The notes below the pieces were generated by a model. That model did not search any database. It worked only from the letters and a program-made list of their open reading frames with translations, and was not told the origin of the DNA. Shown one piece after another: positions 8,543 to 16,791 of a DNA stretch of 64,000 nt; positions within the stretch are counted from its first letter, which is position 1, and each line of letters starts with the position of its first letter. Position numbers and translations under genes: made by a program. Source of the DNA: Paenibacillus humicola (GTDB lineage: Bacteria > Bacillota > Bacilli > Paenibacillales > Paenibacillaceae); assembly GCF_028826105.1 (NCBI RefSeq), contig NZ_JAQGPL010000001.1, forward strand, positions 1,142,501 to 1,206,500, in the 5' to 3' direction.

Positions 8543-10749
8543 CTGCCTTCTTCCTCCTTCCAGGCCGTCAGCCAGTCGTGCCATGTAATTTTCGGAAACG
8601 TAAAGCGGGTTTCTTCCGTCTCCGCCGCGCCGGACCGCGCGCTTGCCGCCGTCCGCTCGATGGTAAGCCCCCGGTCGTAAAACCGTTTCAGCACCCGCTT
8701 GATCAAGGCATCGTCGCCGCGAGCTTCGCTGACCGCGATCATCTGCCGCATGGCTTCCCGGTAAGGGAAATCTTCGACCGGCACCTGCGCGGGATCGCTC
8801 CACTTCCTCGGCAATCCGCTCAGCACGATCATCGCCCGCACCGACTGCACGATTGAATAGCCGTTCTCCGGATCGCGGAAATCCTCCCAGTGATTGACGG
8901 ATTCGTCGATACCGACGGTATCCCCGAACAGAAGCTCGCTCATGACAAGCGGCATCTGGCTTTCGAGCGGCGGGGAGTAGGCGGCCGCCTGAAAAAATAC
9001 CGCATTGCCCACCGCGCCGTCCAAATACCCGAGCTGCGGCGACGCCGGCAGGTAAAAGATTTGGCGGACCGGGGCGGGCGCCGCAGTCTTGCCGAGCCAT
9101 GATTCCGCGGATACGCGCATGTGATGGAGCGCGGCCAGAGCTTTGCGGCTTTCCGCCGCGTTATCCGCCGTCGTCACGACCGAAATCGGTTCGCCCGGGA
9201 CCGTCACCCGCACAAGGTCGCCGCCCAGTACGTACGGGGCTTCGGCCCCCCGCTGCGCGAAATGGCGCGTGTCCGGCCGGTCGTCCGGCGCGGTGTCGAT
9301 CGTCGCCAGCAGCGGCCCTTCGAAGCCGCGCAGCGTGATGTCGAAGTCGGCGCGAATGCCCTCGGCCGCGTTCGTATCGACGATATAGTTGCCGTACTTC
9401 GTATACCCGAGGCCGGAGCCTCCCGGCAGCGGATACCAGCCTGCATAAGCGGGCAGAAATACGCTTTTCCCCTTCACGAATGCACGGTATTCCGGGGAGC
9501 CGTAATTCCGGATCCATTCGTCGATTCTGCCATCGTAGCGGATATTTACCGTGTGAACGGTATTTCCCGCTGCGAGCAGCGAGGCATCGAACGAAACCGC
9601 TGCGCCCGACCGCCGCCAATCGGCGGCGCGGCCGTCGACATCCAGCGAACGGACGCGCAGCAGCGGATCGAGCAGGAAGGAGACGCGTCCGTCGGTAAAG
9701 GGCTGCACCTGGGCTTGCTGTACATCGGCCGGGATGAGCCGGCCTTCTGCCGTCGGCAGCCGGATCGACGCCTTGAAGGCGACGGTATCGCCCGGGAGGC
9801 GCGTCGCGTCCAGCTTCAGAGCATCGATGCGGAACCGGTACGGCGACTGCGGGCGCGAGTCGCCCTGCGCGGTAGCGGCCAGCTGCCGAAACTGGGCGAA
9901 CCTGTCCGCCCACAGCTTGCCGTACGGGTAGAACACGGCCGCCGCAAGCAGCAGCGCCAGGCTCATCGCGGCCGCCGGCAGCTTCGGACGGCGGACCGGC
10001 CGGGTCCGGCCGAGCAGCGCGGCTGCCGCCGTCAGCATAAACAGGCCGAATGCCGCGGCGAAAGCGAAGATGAGCGCATATTCGCGGATCAGCGGGTCGG
10101 GCTGCCAGATTGCGCCGATGCCGCCTTCCGGCATCATAAGCAGCTGATCGAGACTGAAAGCCTGCGCCGGGAACCAGCCGTAGCCCTTGATCATAAAAAT
10201 CGGCACGAACAGCGTTCCGAACACCCACCCGCAGAACGCAATCGGAAGCGAGAAGCGCAGCGGCATCAACGCGCCGAGCACGAGCCCGAGGGCGACGGAA
10301 ACGGCGAGCGAGCTTTCGTATACGAGCGAATAATAAACGAGAAACGAACGGATGGACGCCCAGGGCATCCGGTAATGCAGCGCCGCGGCCGCATACACCG
10401 CCTGAATGGACAGCGTGAACGTGCTGACGTACAGGAAGCCGGCCGCCCATTTGGCTGCGACGATCGTCCGGTTCGGAACGGGAAGCCCAAGGGTCCATTC
10501 GTACGCGGCGTTCAGCGTGTCGCGCCTAATCAAGAGCACCCCGAGCAGAATCGGGACGAGCGTGATGAAGATCATGATCTGGCCGTGGGCGGCCGCCGCG
10601 TAGCGGTTCAAATTGTCGCTCAGCGAGCCGCGGAAGACCAGACATTGAAACAGCATCCACGCGCCGGCCGCGGGCGGAAACAGCAGCGTCCAGCGAAGCT
10701 TCGCCAGCAGCCGCAGCTCGAGAACGGTTTGCAGCGCCAGCGTTCTCAT
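8539..10749 (-). CDS. ABC-2-type permease fused to a degenerate M1-peptidase-like domain
   Basis: The product is about 736 residues. Residues 1-290 form a six- to eight-helix ABC-2-like membrane domain, starting with a helix near 20-40 and ending near 275-292. After a further helix (about 300-320), residues 325-736 are predicted outside. This part reads like an M1 aminopeptidase fold (N-terminal beta domain, then alpha domain), but the zinc site is absent: where HExxH-QWWG would fall, the sequence is VMSELLFGDTVG, and the downstream NEGFA equivalent reads DPENGYS. Some ABC permeases carry active M1 domains; here catalysis seems lost. The ATG at 10749 overlaps the TGA of the preceding ATPase gene (ATGA). 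The M1 relation is my reading and is less sure than the permease part. Confidence 0.8.
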   Translation of the reverse strand: MRTLALQTVLELRLLAKLRWTLLFPPAAGAWMLFQCLVFRGSLSDNLNRYAAAAHGQIMIFITLVPILLGVLLIRRDTLNAAYEWTLGLPVPNRTIVAAKWAAGFLYVSTFTLSIQAVYAAAALHYRMPWASIRSFLVYYSLVYESSLAVSVALGLVLGALMPLRFSLPIAFCGWVFGTLFVPIFMIKGYGWFPAQAFSLDQLLMMPEGGIGAIWQPDPLIREYALIFAFAAAFGLFMLTAAAALLGRTRPVRRPKLPAAAMSLALLLAAAVFYPYGKLWADRFAQFRQLAATAQGDSRPQSPYRFRIDALKLDATRLPGDTVAFKASIRLPTAEGRLIPADVQQAQVQPFTDGRVSFLLDPLLRVRSLDVDGRAADWRRSGAAVSFDASLLAAGNTVHTVNIRYDGRIDEWIRNYGSPEYRAFVKGKSVFLPAYAGWYPLPGGSGLGYTKYGNYIVDTNAAEGIRADFDITLRGFEGPLLATIDTAPDDRPDTRHFAQRGAEAPYVLGGDLVRVTVPGEPISVVTTADNAAESRKALAALHHMRVSAESWLGKTAAPAPVRQIFYLPASPQLGYLDGAVGNAVFFQAAAYSPPLESQMPLVMSELLFGDTVGIDESVNHWEDFRDPENGYSIVQSVRAMIVLSGLPRKWSDPAQVPVEDFPYREAMRQMIAVSEARGDDALIKRVLKRFYDRGLTIERTAASARSGAAETEETRFTFPKITWHDWLTAWKEEEGR

Positions 10750-11630
10750 TTTGCCGCCCGTTTCCGGCTCCCGTCCGCGAAGCCGCCGATCAGCGCCATG
10801 TACCCGTCCTCCATGGCGGGGACAGCCGGCTCGGCGTACGGCGCCGGCGGCCGTTCGGACAGCGCCCTGCACAGGACGCCGTCGGCCGTTTTCCGTGCGG
10901 AGAGCAGCCCTTCAAGCGCGAGGCTGCGGCCCTCCCGTTCGGACGCCTCCCACTGCCACAGCTTTCCTTCGGCGAAACGGGCCAGTCCCGCCGCTGTCCC
11001 CGAATACCGCAGCGCGCCGCCGTCCAGCACGATCACGTCCCGGCAGCTCGCCTCCACATCGGTCAGCGTGTGGGTGGACAGCAGCACGACGCTGGCGTGC
11101 GCGGTTTCCGCGAGCACGTTGCGCAGCCGGACGCGCTCCTCGGGATCGAGGCCGGTCGTCGGCTCGTCCACGATGATCGCCTCCGGCTGGCCGATCAGCG
11201 CCTGTGCGATGCCGAGCCGCTTGATCATGCCTCTGGAGTAGGTCCGGACCGGCCGGTCCGCCTGCTCCTCCAGATGAACCGCATGCAGCAGCCGGCGTAC
11301 CTCGTGCTCCTGCTCGCGGCCGGTGCCGGCACGCTTCAGCCGGGCGACATGGCGGAGCCATTCTCCGGCTGTCAGCGGCTGGTACAGCTGGAACGACTGC
11401 GGCACATAGCCGATTCGCAGCCGCGCGCGGCCGGACCGCACCGGAATGCCGCTGATATAGGCGTCCCCGGCCGTCGGGGCGAGCAGGCCGGCGAGCAGCC
11501 GCATCAGCGTCGATTTGCCGGCGCCGTTCGGTCCGAGCAGCCCGTGCATGCCGCGGTCGAGCTGCAGGGTAAGGGGCTGCAGCGCCCAGACGTTTCGATA
11601 GGTTTTGCCAAGCCGTTCGGCGGTGAGCAT
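10746..11630 (-). CDS. ABC transporter ATP-binding protein (first gene of sigma-factor operon)
   Basis: The 294-residue protein has Walker A GPNGAGKST (about residues 38-46), signature TYSRGMIKRLGIAQAL (SRGM in place of SGGQ, common in drug- and lipid-export ABC-2 ATPases), Walker B AIIVDEP and the switch His in STHTL. It should energise the permease encoded next. The ATG at 11630 is preceded by AGGAGGAG at about 11 bases. It ends in an ATGA overlap with the permease gene, and it opens the five-gene minus-strand operon (11630 to 6221). Confidence 0.92.
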   Translation of the reverse strand: MLTAERLGKTYRNVWALQPLTLQLDRGMHGLLGPNGAGKSTLMRLLAGLLAPTAGDAYISGIPVRSGRARLRIGYVPQSFQLYQPLTAGEWLRHVARLKRAGTGREQEHEVRRLLHAVHLEEQADRPVRTYSRGMIKRLGIAQALIGQPEAIIVDEPTTGLDPEERVRLRNVLAETAHASVVLLSTHTLTDVEASCRDVIVLDGGALRYSGTAAGLARFAEGKLWQWEASEREGRSLALEGLLSARKTADGVLCRALSERPPAPYAEPAVPAMEDGYMALIGGFADGSRKRAAK

Positions 11631-11656
11631 GCGTCGAATTCTCCTCCTGTTGCTTT

Positions 11657-11683
11657 GACGAGACGGAGCCGATAATAGTTTTA
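11657..11683 (-). promoter_or_regulatory. Possible ECF-sigma promoter of the 11630-6221 operon
   Basis: Minus strand TAAAAC (11683-11678), 17 bases, then CGTC (11660-11657). This resembles the sigma-M/sigma-Y type (TGAAAC-N16-CGTC) with one mismatch and one extra spacer base. It lies 27 bases before the first ATG. Autoregulation by the operon's own sigma factor is inferred. Confidence 0.3.
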
Positions 11684-11805
11684 ACGGACCCTTTTGCCGG
11701 ATCGCGGACCCGCTTCCCAATAGGCAGAAAGTGGCTGGACAAGTTGAACCTCATGATACAAACTAGAGCTATTCGCCGAAAAATCGGATTATTATCTTTA
11801 TCATT

Positions 11806-11877
11806 ATAGCAAATCGATTGCGATGCAGGGTTAACGGCGGAATAGCAAATCGGATGCGAAGCAGGGCTAACGGCGGA
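11806..11877 (+). repeat. 36-bp tandem direct repeat, two copies
   Basis: Two adjacent 36-base copies (11806-11841 and 11842-11877) share ATAGCAAATCG, TGCGA, GCAGGG and TAACGGCGGA, and differ at only a few positions. They lie in the 415-base gap between the ABC operon and the GGDEF-EAL gene. A partial third copy (AAATCGGAT) precedes them near 11780. I see no known riboswitch here; in particular no c-di-GMP aptamer motif. Confidence 0.7.
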
Positions 11878-12045
11878 CATGGCGCCGCGAAGCGGACCGG
11901 GCTTCTTGCGGCTTGCCGGCCCCCTCACAGAGGCCCTAACGCCCGGGAACGTCCGATCGGAAGCGGGAAGCGCCCCGGGATACGCGCGAGATCAGGCATT
12001 AGGCATTACAGCACATCATGGGCTTCCATTTCGAAGGGGGATAAC

Positions 12046-14169
12046 ATGTCAATCAACCGGGCGGAAAAAAAGACCGTACTTGCGGTCATGAGCGCCTTCT
12101 TAAGCTTTATGCTGGTGCGTCTGCTTCATCGGGTATTGTACCACACCGTTCCGGAACGCGCGTATTTGTTCATCCATACGGCGATCGAGCTGCTGAGCTT
12201 CGCGGTCAGCTTTGCCATTCTGGTGCTCGGCTGGCTGTTTTTCGTCAAATCGCTGTCCCGTCATCGGCTTTATACCGCCGCCTTGTTCAGCGCCGTCGGC
12301 CTGCTCGATCTCTTCCATGCTTTGACAACGAAAGGCATGCCGTTCGAGCGTACGGTCGGCGGCATGCCGCTGGCGGCGCTGCTTGCCGCCTCCGCGCAGC
12401 TGATCGCGGCCGTCGGCCTGTTCGTTATTTTCCGCATTGGCGACCATCCGGTATCTGCCGGCCGCCGGCTGCCCGCGGTCAGCATTGCGATCGGCATCGG
12501 CGCGCTCACCGTTTCGTTCTTCCTGTCGCTGATCGAATGGCCGGCATTCGCGGGAACGGAGGGCGGCTCGCTAGCGGACTACGGCGGGTTGGTCACGACG
12601 GTCATTGCCGCCGCCGCTTATTTGCTCACGATCGGCATCCTGCTGTACCGCAACCGGAAGGAGCGGCCCGAGGCGCTGCTGACGATCGTACAGTCGCTCG
12701 TCTTTTTTTTGACCGCCACGCTGCAGCTGCATTTCTCGTCACACGCCGCCGACACCGACCTGCTGCTTGCCCATTGCTACCGGCTGGCCGGCTTTTATTT
12801 CTTGATGAAAGGCATTTATTTCGTCACGATCGAAGAGCCTTTCCGGCAGCAGAAACGGTCCGAATCGAAAATCAGCTACCTGGCTTATCACGACGAATTG
12901 ACCGGCCTGCCAAATAGGCGGCTGCTCCATGAGCGGCTGAAGGCAGAGCTGCAGCGGGCGCGGCACCACCGCCGGAAGGTCGCGGTCATGCTGCTCGATC
13001 TCGACCGGTTCAAGACGTTCAACGACGCGCTCGGCCATCCGTTCGGGGACGACATGCTGCGCGCGGTTTCGCAGCGGTTGAAGCACGCGGCGGAAATGCC
13101 AGGCCGTGTGTTCCGCATGGGCGGCGACGAGTTCGTCCTCCTCCTGCCGGATTTGACGGAGCGGGAAACGGCGGAGCGGAAGGCGCAGGCGCTCATGAGC
13201 CTGTTCGACGCCCCGTTCGTGTTCGGCGAGGCGGAATATCATCTGACGGTCAGCGTCGGTCTTTCCTTCTTTCCGCAGGACGGCGAAAGCGCCGACGAGC
13301 TGCTTCGCAACGCCGACATCGCCATGTACCGCGCCAAAGAGAACCGCAACGAATATTCGACCTACGCATCCGAGATGAATGCGGAAGCTCACGAACGGCT
13401 GCGGCTCGAAAGCGATCTGCACCGGGCGCTCGAGCAGGAGCAGTTCACGCTCGCCTACCAGCCGCTTGTCAATTTGGCCACGGGCCGCGTCGTCGGCGTC
13501 GAAGCGCTTGTTCGCTGGCATCACCCTCAGCGCGGCCTGCTTCCTCCGGGCGACTTCATTCCGCTCACGGAGGAGAACGGGCTCATCCTGCCGCTCGGCG
13601 AATGGGTGCTCAAGGCGGCGTGCCTGCAAAACAAAGCGTGGCGGGAAGCGGGGCTGCCGCCGATGATCATGGCGGTCAATCTGTCGATGCGCCAGTTCAG
13701 GCAGCATCGGCTTGCGGAGCGCATCCGCGCGATTCTCGAGCAGACCGGCATGCCGCCCGAATATTTGGAGCTGGAAATTACGGAGAGCATGACGAGCGAC
13801 GTGGAATTCGCCGCCGAAACGCTGGCCGGCCTGAAGGCGCTCGGCGTCAAAATCAGCATCGACGACTTCGGTACCGGCTACAGCTCGCTCCTTTATCTGA
13901 AGCGGTTCCCGATCGACAAGCTGAAAATCGACCGCTCTTTCCTCCGCGAGCTGACCGAGGACAGCAGCGACGCCGCAATCGTGACGACCATTACCTCGAT
14001 CGCGAAGCACCTGAAGCTGAAGGTGACGGCCGAAGGCGTCGAAAACGACGAGCAAATCCGGTTTTTGCGCGAACGCCACTGCGAGGAAGCGCAGGGATAC
14101 TATTATACGAAGCCGATCCCGGCGGGCTTGTTCGAAAACTGGTACCGGCACCGCGGCCAAACGGCTTGA
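12046..14169 (+). CDS. Membrane GGDEF-EAL protein (c-di-GMP turnover)
   Basis: The 707-residue protein has a MASE-like membrane sensor of about seven to eight helices (residues 10-265), a GGDEF domain (about 275-440; GGDEF at 359-363) and an EAL domain (about 455-700). The EAL catalytic set is intact: EAL (486-488), the Asn in AVNLSMRQF, ELEITES, DDFGTG (606-611), the Lys in LKIDRSF and the Glu in TAEGVE. The GGDEF active site is also intact, but the RxxD inhibitory site is missing (RVFR precedes the motif), so product feedback is unlikely. It could both make and break c-di-GMP; net activity is unknown. The ATG at 12046 follows AAGGGGG; earlier in-frame starts would cross the tandem repeat. 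Confidence 0.93.
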   Translation: MSINRAEKKTVLAVMSAFLSFMLVRLLHRVLYHTVPERAYLFIHTAIELLSFAVSFAILVLGWLFFVKSLSRHRLYTAALFSAVGLLDLFHALTTKGMPFERTVGGMPLAALLAASAQLIAAVGLFVIFRIGDHPVSAGRRLPAVSIAIGIGALTVSFFLSLIEWPAFAGTEGGSLADYGGLVTTVIAAAAYLLTIGILLYRNRKERPEALLTIVQSLVFFLTATLQLHFSSHAADTDLLLAHCYRLAGFYFLMKGIYFVTIEEPFRQQKRSESKISYLAYHDELTGLPNRRLLHERLKAELQRARHHRRKVAVMLLDLDRFKTFNDALGHPFGDDMLRAVSQRLKHAAEMPGRVFRMGGDEFVLLLPDLTERETAERKAQALMSLFDAPFVFGEAEYHLTVSVGLSFFPQDGESADELLRNADIAMYRAKENRNEYSTYASEMNAEAHERLRLESDLHRALEQEQFTLAYQPLVNLATGRVVGVEALVRWHHPQRGLLPPGDFIPLTEENGLILPLGEWVLKAACLQNKAWREAGLPPMIMAVNLSMRQFRQHRLAERIRAILEQTGMPPEYLELEITESMTSDVEFAAETLAGLKALGVKISIDDFGTGYSSLLYLKRFPIDKLKIDRSFLRELTEDSSDAAIVTTITSIAKHLKLKVTAEGVENDEQIRFLRERHCEEAQGYYYTKPIPAGLFENWYRHRGQTA

Positions 14170-14191
14170 CGCGGAGGAAAGGAGCAGCTGT

Positions 14192-14605
14192 TTGCACATG
14201 CTTGACAGGATAAGCGTCTTTATTTACGGCTCGCTGATACCGGGCTTCGCCAATCATCGGGTTGTCGCCCCCTATCTGCTGGGAGCTCCCCGAGACGGGA
14301 GGGTGATCGGCCGGCTTGTCGACTTCGGCCCATATCCGGCGCTGCTGCGCGATAGGGAAGCGTACCGGCGCGGCTCTCTCATACGGGGGCTGTGGATTGC
14401 CGTCAGCCCGGAAGGACTGCGAAGCATGGACAAGCTGGAGGATTTCCGCGGAATCGGGGAAAACAACGATTATGAACGCGTATGGGCGACCGATACGGAT
14501 GTGCCGGAGCGCCGCGGCTGGGTCTATGTCTGGGATTCGCCCCGCGGCTGCCCGGAAATCCCGGAAGATTATTGGCCCGATTATATGATCCGGAGAATGG
14601 CATGA
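14192..14605 (+). CDS. Gamma-glutamylcyclotransferase-fold protein (YtfP/GGCT family)
   Basis: The 137-residue protein has the family glycine loop FIYGSLIPG near its N-terminus, and a later MDKLEDF segment that matches the LDxxE region holding the catalytic acid. The fold cyclises gamma-glutamyl amines or peptides, but the substrate of bacterial members is often unknown. I used the TTG start at 14192, 7 bases after AAAGGAG; an ATG two codons later is spaced too far. It lies 22 bases after the GGDEF-EAL gene, so it may be co-transcribed. A strong terminator follows. Confidence 0.85.
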   Translation: MHMLDRISVFIYGSLIPGFANHRVVAPYLLGAPRDGRVIGRLVDFGPYPALLRDREAYRRGSLIRGLWIAVSPEGLRSMDKLEDFRGIGENNDYERVWATDTDVPERRGWVYVWDSPRGCPEIPEDYWPDYMIRRMA

Positions 14606-14612
14606 CAGCTGC

Positions 14613-14664
14613 TAAAGAAGGCTTTTAAACCCCCGGCTTAACGGAGCGTTTAAAAGCCTTTCTT
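14613..14664. terminator. Bidirectional terminator
   Basis: AAAGAAGGCTTTTAAAC pairs almost perfectly with GTTTAAAAGCCTTTCTT. It sits between the convergent GGCT gene (plus) and the membrane protein gene (minus, ending at 14677) and can serve both. Confidence 0.85.
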
Positions 14665-14676
14665 GTTCAAAGCCGT

Positions 14677-15504
14677 TTATTGGGCGCAGCGCACCTGGCA
14701 GATGAGGCCGCTTGAATCACCCGCGCCGCCGGGAAGCGGCACCTTCTCGATTCGGAGGCCGGCTTTGCCGATTTGGATGACGGCCTTTCCGCTGCTCATG
14801 CCGAGCTCCAATTCGTACCGGTTGTTCGGTTCGGTGACGGACCGGGCCGATACGACCGTATAGAACATGCCGTACAAGAGCAGGGCGCACGCCGTGGAGT
14901 ACACGCCGAGACGCCGGACCCGGTGCAGTACGGACGATCCGTCGTCCCGGTGAATCCGTCTGCGCCTGACCGATTGCCGCCACAGCAGGGCGGAGGATAC
15001 GGCCAGAAACAGCGCCGCGATATCGGCCAGCTGCTTCCCGCCGCTCTCCGGCAGCGGCAAAGCCTCCTTGAAGGTGAACAGGAGCGAGCCGGCCGCCAGC
15101 GTCTGGACGGGCACGACGAGCGCCGGCTGCGCCGCCATGCGGCGTTTCGTCCGGTTGGAAGGCTCGCCCGGATCGTTCTCCGGGATCCGGCTGACCCGAA
15201 GCAGCCGCGGCACCGACAGGAAAGCGATGACGGTGCAGGGCAGCACGGTCAGCAGCACGATGAGCGCCGAGCTTTCCCAGTTCGAGAACCGGCTGATGGA
15301 GTCGTTATAGAAGGTGAACGCGATTTTGAATGCCGACAGCGCGCCGAGCACCGCGATCAGAGCGAGATTGACTTTTGCTGCGGTCCGCAAGGCGCCGACC
15401 GTTTTCCGATAGGCCAGACCGCCGGTTGAATGGCCGGCCAGCAGCGACACGAGCACGAAGGCGACCGTTACCGCGGCGTTCAGGCCAAGCATCGCTTGAG
15501 ACAT
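14677..15504 (-). CDS. Hypothetical six-helix membrane protein
   Basis: I do not recognise the family. The roughly 275-residue product has six TM helices (about 5-25, 45-68, 77-102, 128-150, 158-178, 196-218), an Arg-rich cytosolic loop (RRRRIH) and a C-terminal tail of about 50 residues ending in LICQVRCAQ with two cysteines. I chose ATG 15504, 8-9 bases after GGGGGA, over upstream ATGs at 15543 and 15513 that lack spacing. It is a single gene convergent with the GGCT gene and next to the nrd terminator. Confidence 0.65.
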   Translation of the reverse strand: MSQAMLGLNAAVTVAFVLVSLLAGHSTGGLAYRKTVGALRTAAKVNLALIAVLGALSAFKIAFTFYNDSISRFSNWESSALIVLLTVLPCTVIAFLSVPRLLRVSRIPENDPGEPSNRTKRRMAAQPALVVPVQTLAAGSLLFTFKEALPLPESGGKQLADIAALFLAVSSALLWRQSVRRRRIHRDDGSSVLHRVRRLGVYSTACALLLYGMFYTVVSARSVTEPNNRYELELGMSSGKAVIQIGKAGLRIEKVPLPGGAGDSSGLICQVRCAQ

Positions 15505-15641
15505 GGCTTCCATCCCCCGTTTTCGCTTATCTGGTACTATCATACCTCTTTTTGAAGGAGGATGAAATCAGCCGGAGGCGGGGATTGCCGCCCGACTTAA
15601 GTCCGGCTGCCGCTCGGCCCGCCGTACGATGCGCAAATTGC

Positions 15642-15683
15642 AAAAAAATCCCGGGCGGGCCGGTTCGTTCCGGCGCCCGGGAT
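15642..15683 (-). terminator. Terminator of the nrdA-nrdB operon
   Basis: Minus strand: ATCCCGGGC and GCCCGGGAT arms with a GCCGG/CCGGC inner extension, followed by seven T. It lies 14 bases after the nrdB stop codon. Confidence 0.9.
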
Positions 15684-15696
15684 ATTTGAAACGATT

Positions 15697-16734
15697 CTAC
15701 AGATCGCCCCAGTTCAGGTTGGACGATTTGCTGTAGTTCGTCACCTTTTGTTCGAAGAAATCGGTTTTCATGCCGTTCATGTTGCTGAAGCTTTCAACCC
15801 ATCTCATCGGATGCTCGCTGATTTCCGGGTAGAGAATGTCGAGTCCGAGCTTGCTCAGCCGTTCGTTGGACAGGAATTTGATGTATTGGTCGATGATCTC
15901 GTTGGTGATGCCGGCGATCTGATTGTTCGTAATATACTGACCCCACTCGATTTCGTTCTCGACCGCCGTGCGCATCATCTGCCGCAGCTCCTCGACGAAT
16001 ACCGGCGTGAACAGCTCCGGGTTCTCCTTGCGGATTTCGCGGAAAATGCCCTGGAACAGCGCCAAATGCGTAAGCTCGTCGCGCTGAATGTATTTGATCT
16101 CGGAGACGGTGCCGAGCATTTTGCCCTGGCGCCCGAGCGCGTAGAAGAAGCTGAAGCCGCTGTAGAAATAGATGCCCTCGAGAATATAGTTGGCCATGAT
16201 CGTCTTCACCAAATTTTGCGACGACGGATTGGCGATGAAGTTCTCATACAAGTCGGTGATGAAGCGGTTGCGCTTCAGCAGGTTTTTGTCCTCGCGCCAC
16301 AGGTTGTAAATCTGGTCGCGCACCTCGGCCGAGCAGACGCTGTCGAGAATGTACGAATACGACTGGCTGTGCACCGCTTCCTGGAAGGTGTGCACCGTCA
16401 GGCACAGGTTGACCTCCGGCGCGGTGATGTATTCGTTCACGTTCGGCAGATTGGCCGTCTGCAGCGAATCGAGGAAGATGAGGAAGCTGATGATTTTATC
16501 GTAGCTGTTGCGCTCGGAAAGGGTGAGATTGCGGTAATCCTTCGCATCCTGCGCCAGCGGAATTTCCTCCGGAATCCAGAAATTGTTCATCATCGTCCGG
16601 TACATTCGGGTCGCCCAGTCGTATTTCACGTTGTTCAGCTCGATCAGGTTCGTCGTGTTGCCGCCGATCATGCGGCGCTTGCCCCAGTCGCGGTCCCCGT
16701 CCTCGTTGAACAGCTTTTTCTTTTGCAGTTCCAT
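15697..16734 (-). CDS. nrdB: Ribonucleoside-diphosphate reductase, beta subunit (class I, tyrosyl-radical type)
   Basis: The 345-residue protein provides the dimetal-tyrosyl radical that starts NDP reduction in the alpha subunit. The metal ligands can be placed: D89 (FLDS), E119 and H122 (QEAVH), E186 (YILEG), E220 and H223 (RDELTH). The radical tyrosine is Y126 in SQSYSY, so it is not a Tyr-less class Ic type. No nrdI or nrdH accessory gene is nearby, which argues for Ia-like rather than Ib. It follows nrdA by 57 bases on the minus strand and is followed by a strong terminator. Confidence 0.95.
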   Translation of the reverse strand: MELQKKKLFNEDGDRDWGKRRMIGGNTTNLIELNNVKYDWATRMYRTMMNNFWIPEEIPLAQDAKDYRNLTLSERNSYDKIISFLIFLDSLQTANLPNVNEYITAPEVNLCLTVHTFQEAVHSQSYSYILDSVCSAEVRDQIYNLWREDKNLLKRNRFITDLYENFIANPSSQNLVKTIMANYILEGIYFYSGFSFFYALGRQGKMLGTVSEIKYIQRDELTHLALFQGIFREIRKENPELFTPVFVEELRQMMRTAVENEIEWGQYITNNQIAGITNEIIDQYIKFLSNERLSKLGLDILYPEISEHPMRWVESFSNMNGMKTDFFEQKVTNYSKSSNLNWGDL

Positions 16735-16791
16735 GCTTGTCTGGCCCTCCTAATCAATGGTTGCCGAATCGGGCAGAAAAACTGCAGCGCG

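Noticed and set aside
11631..12045. c-di-GMP riboswitch before the GGDEF-EAL gene
   Set aside because: No GEMM-type conserved core is visible.
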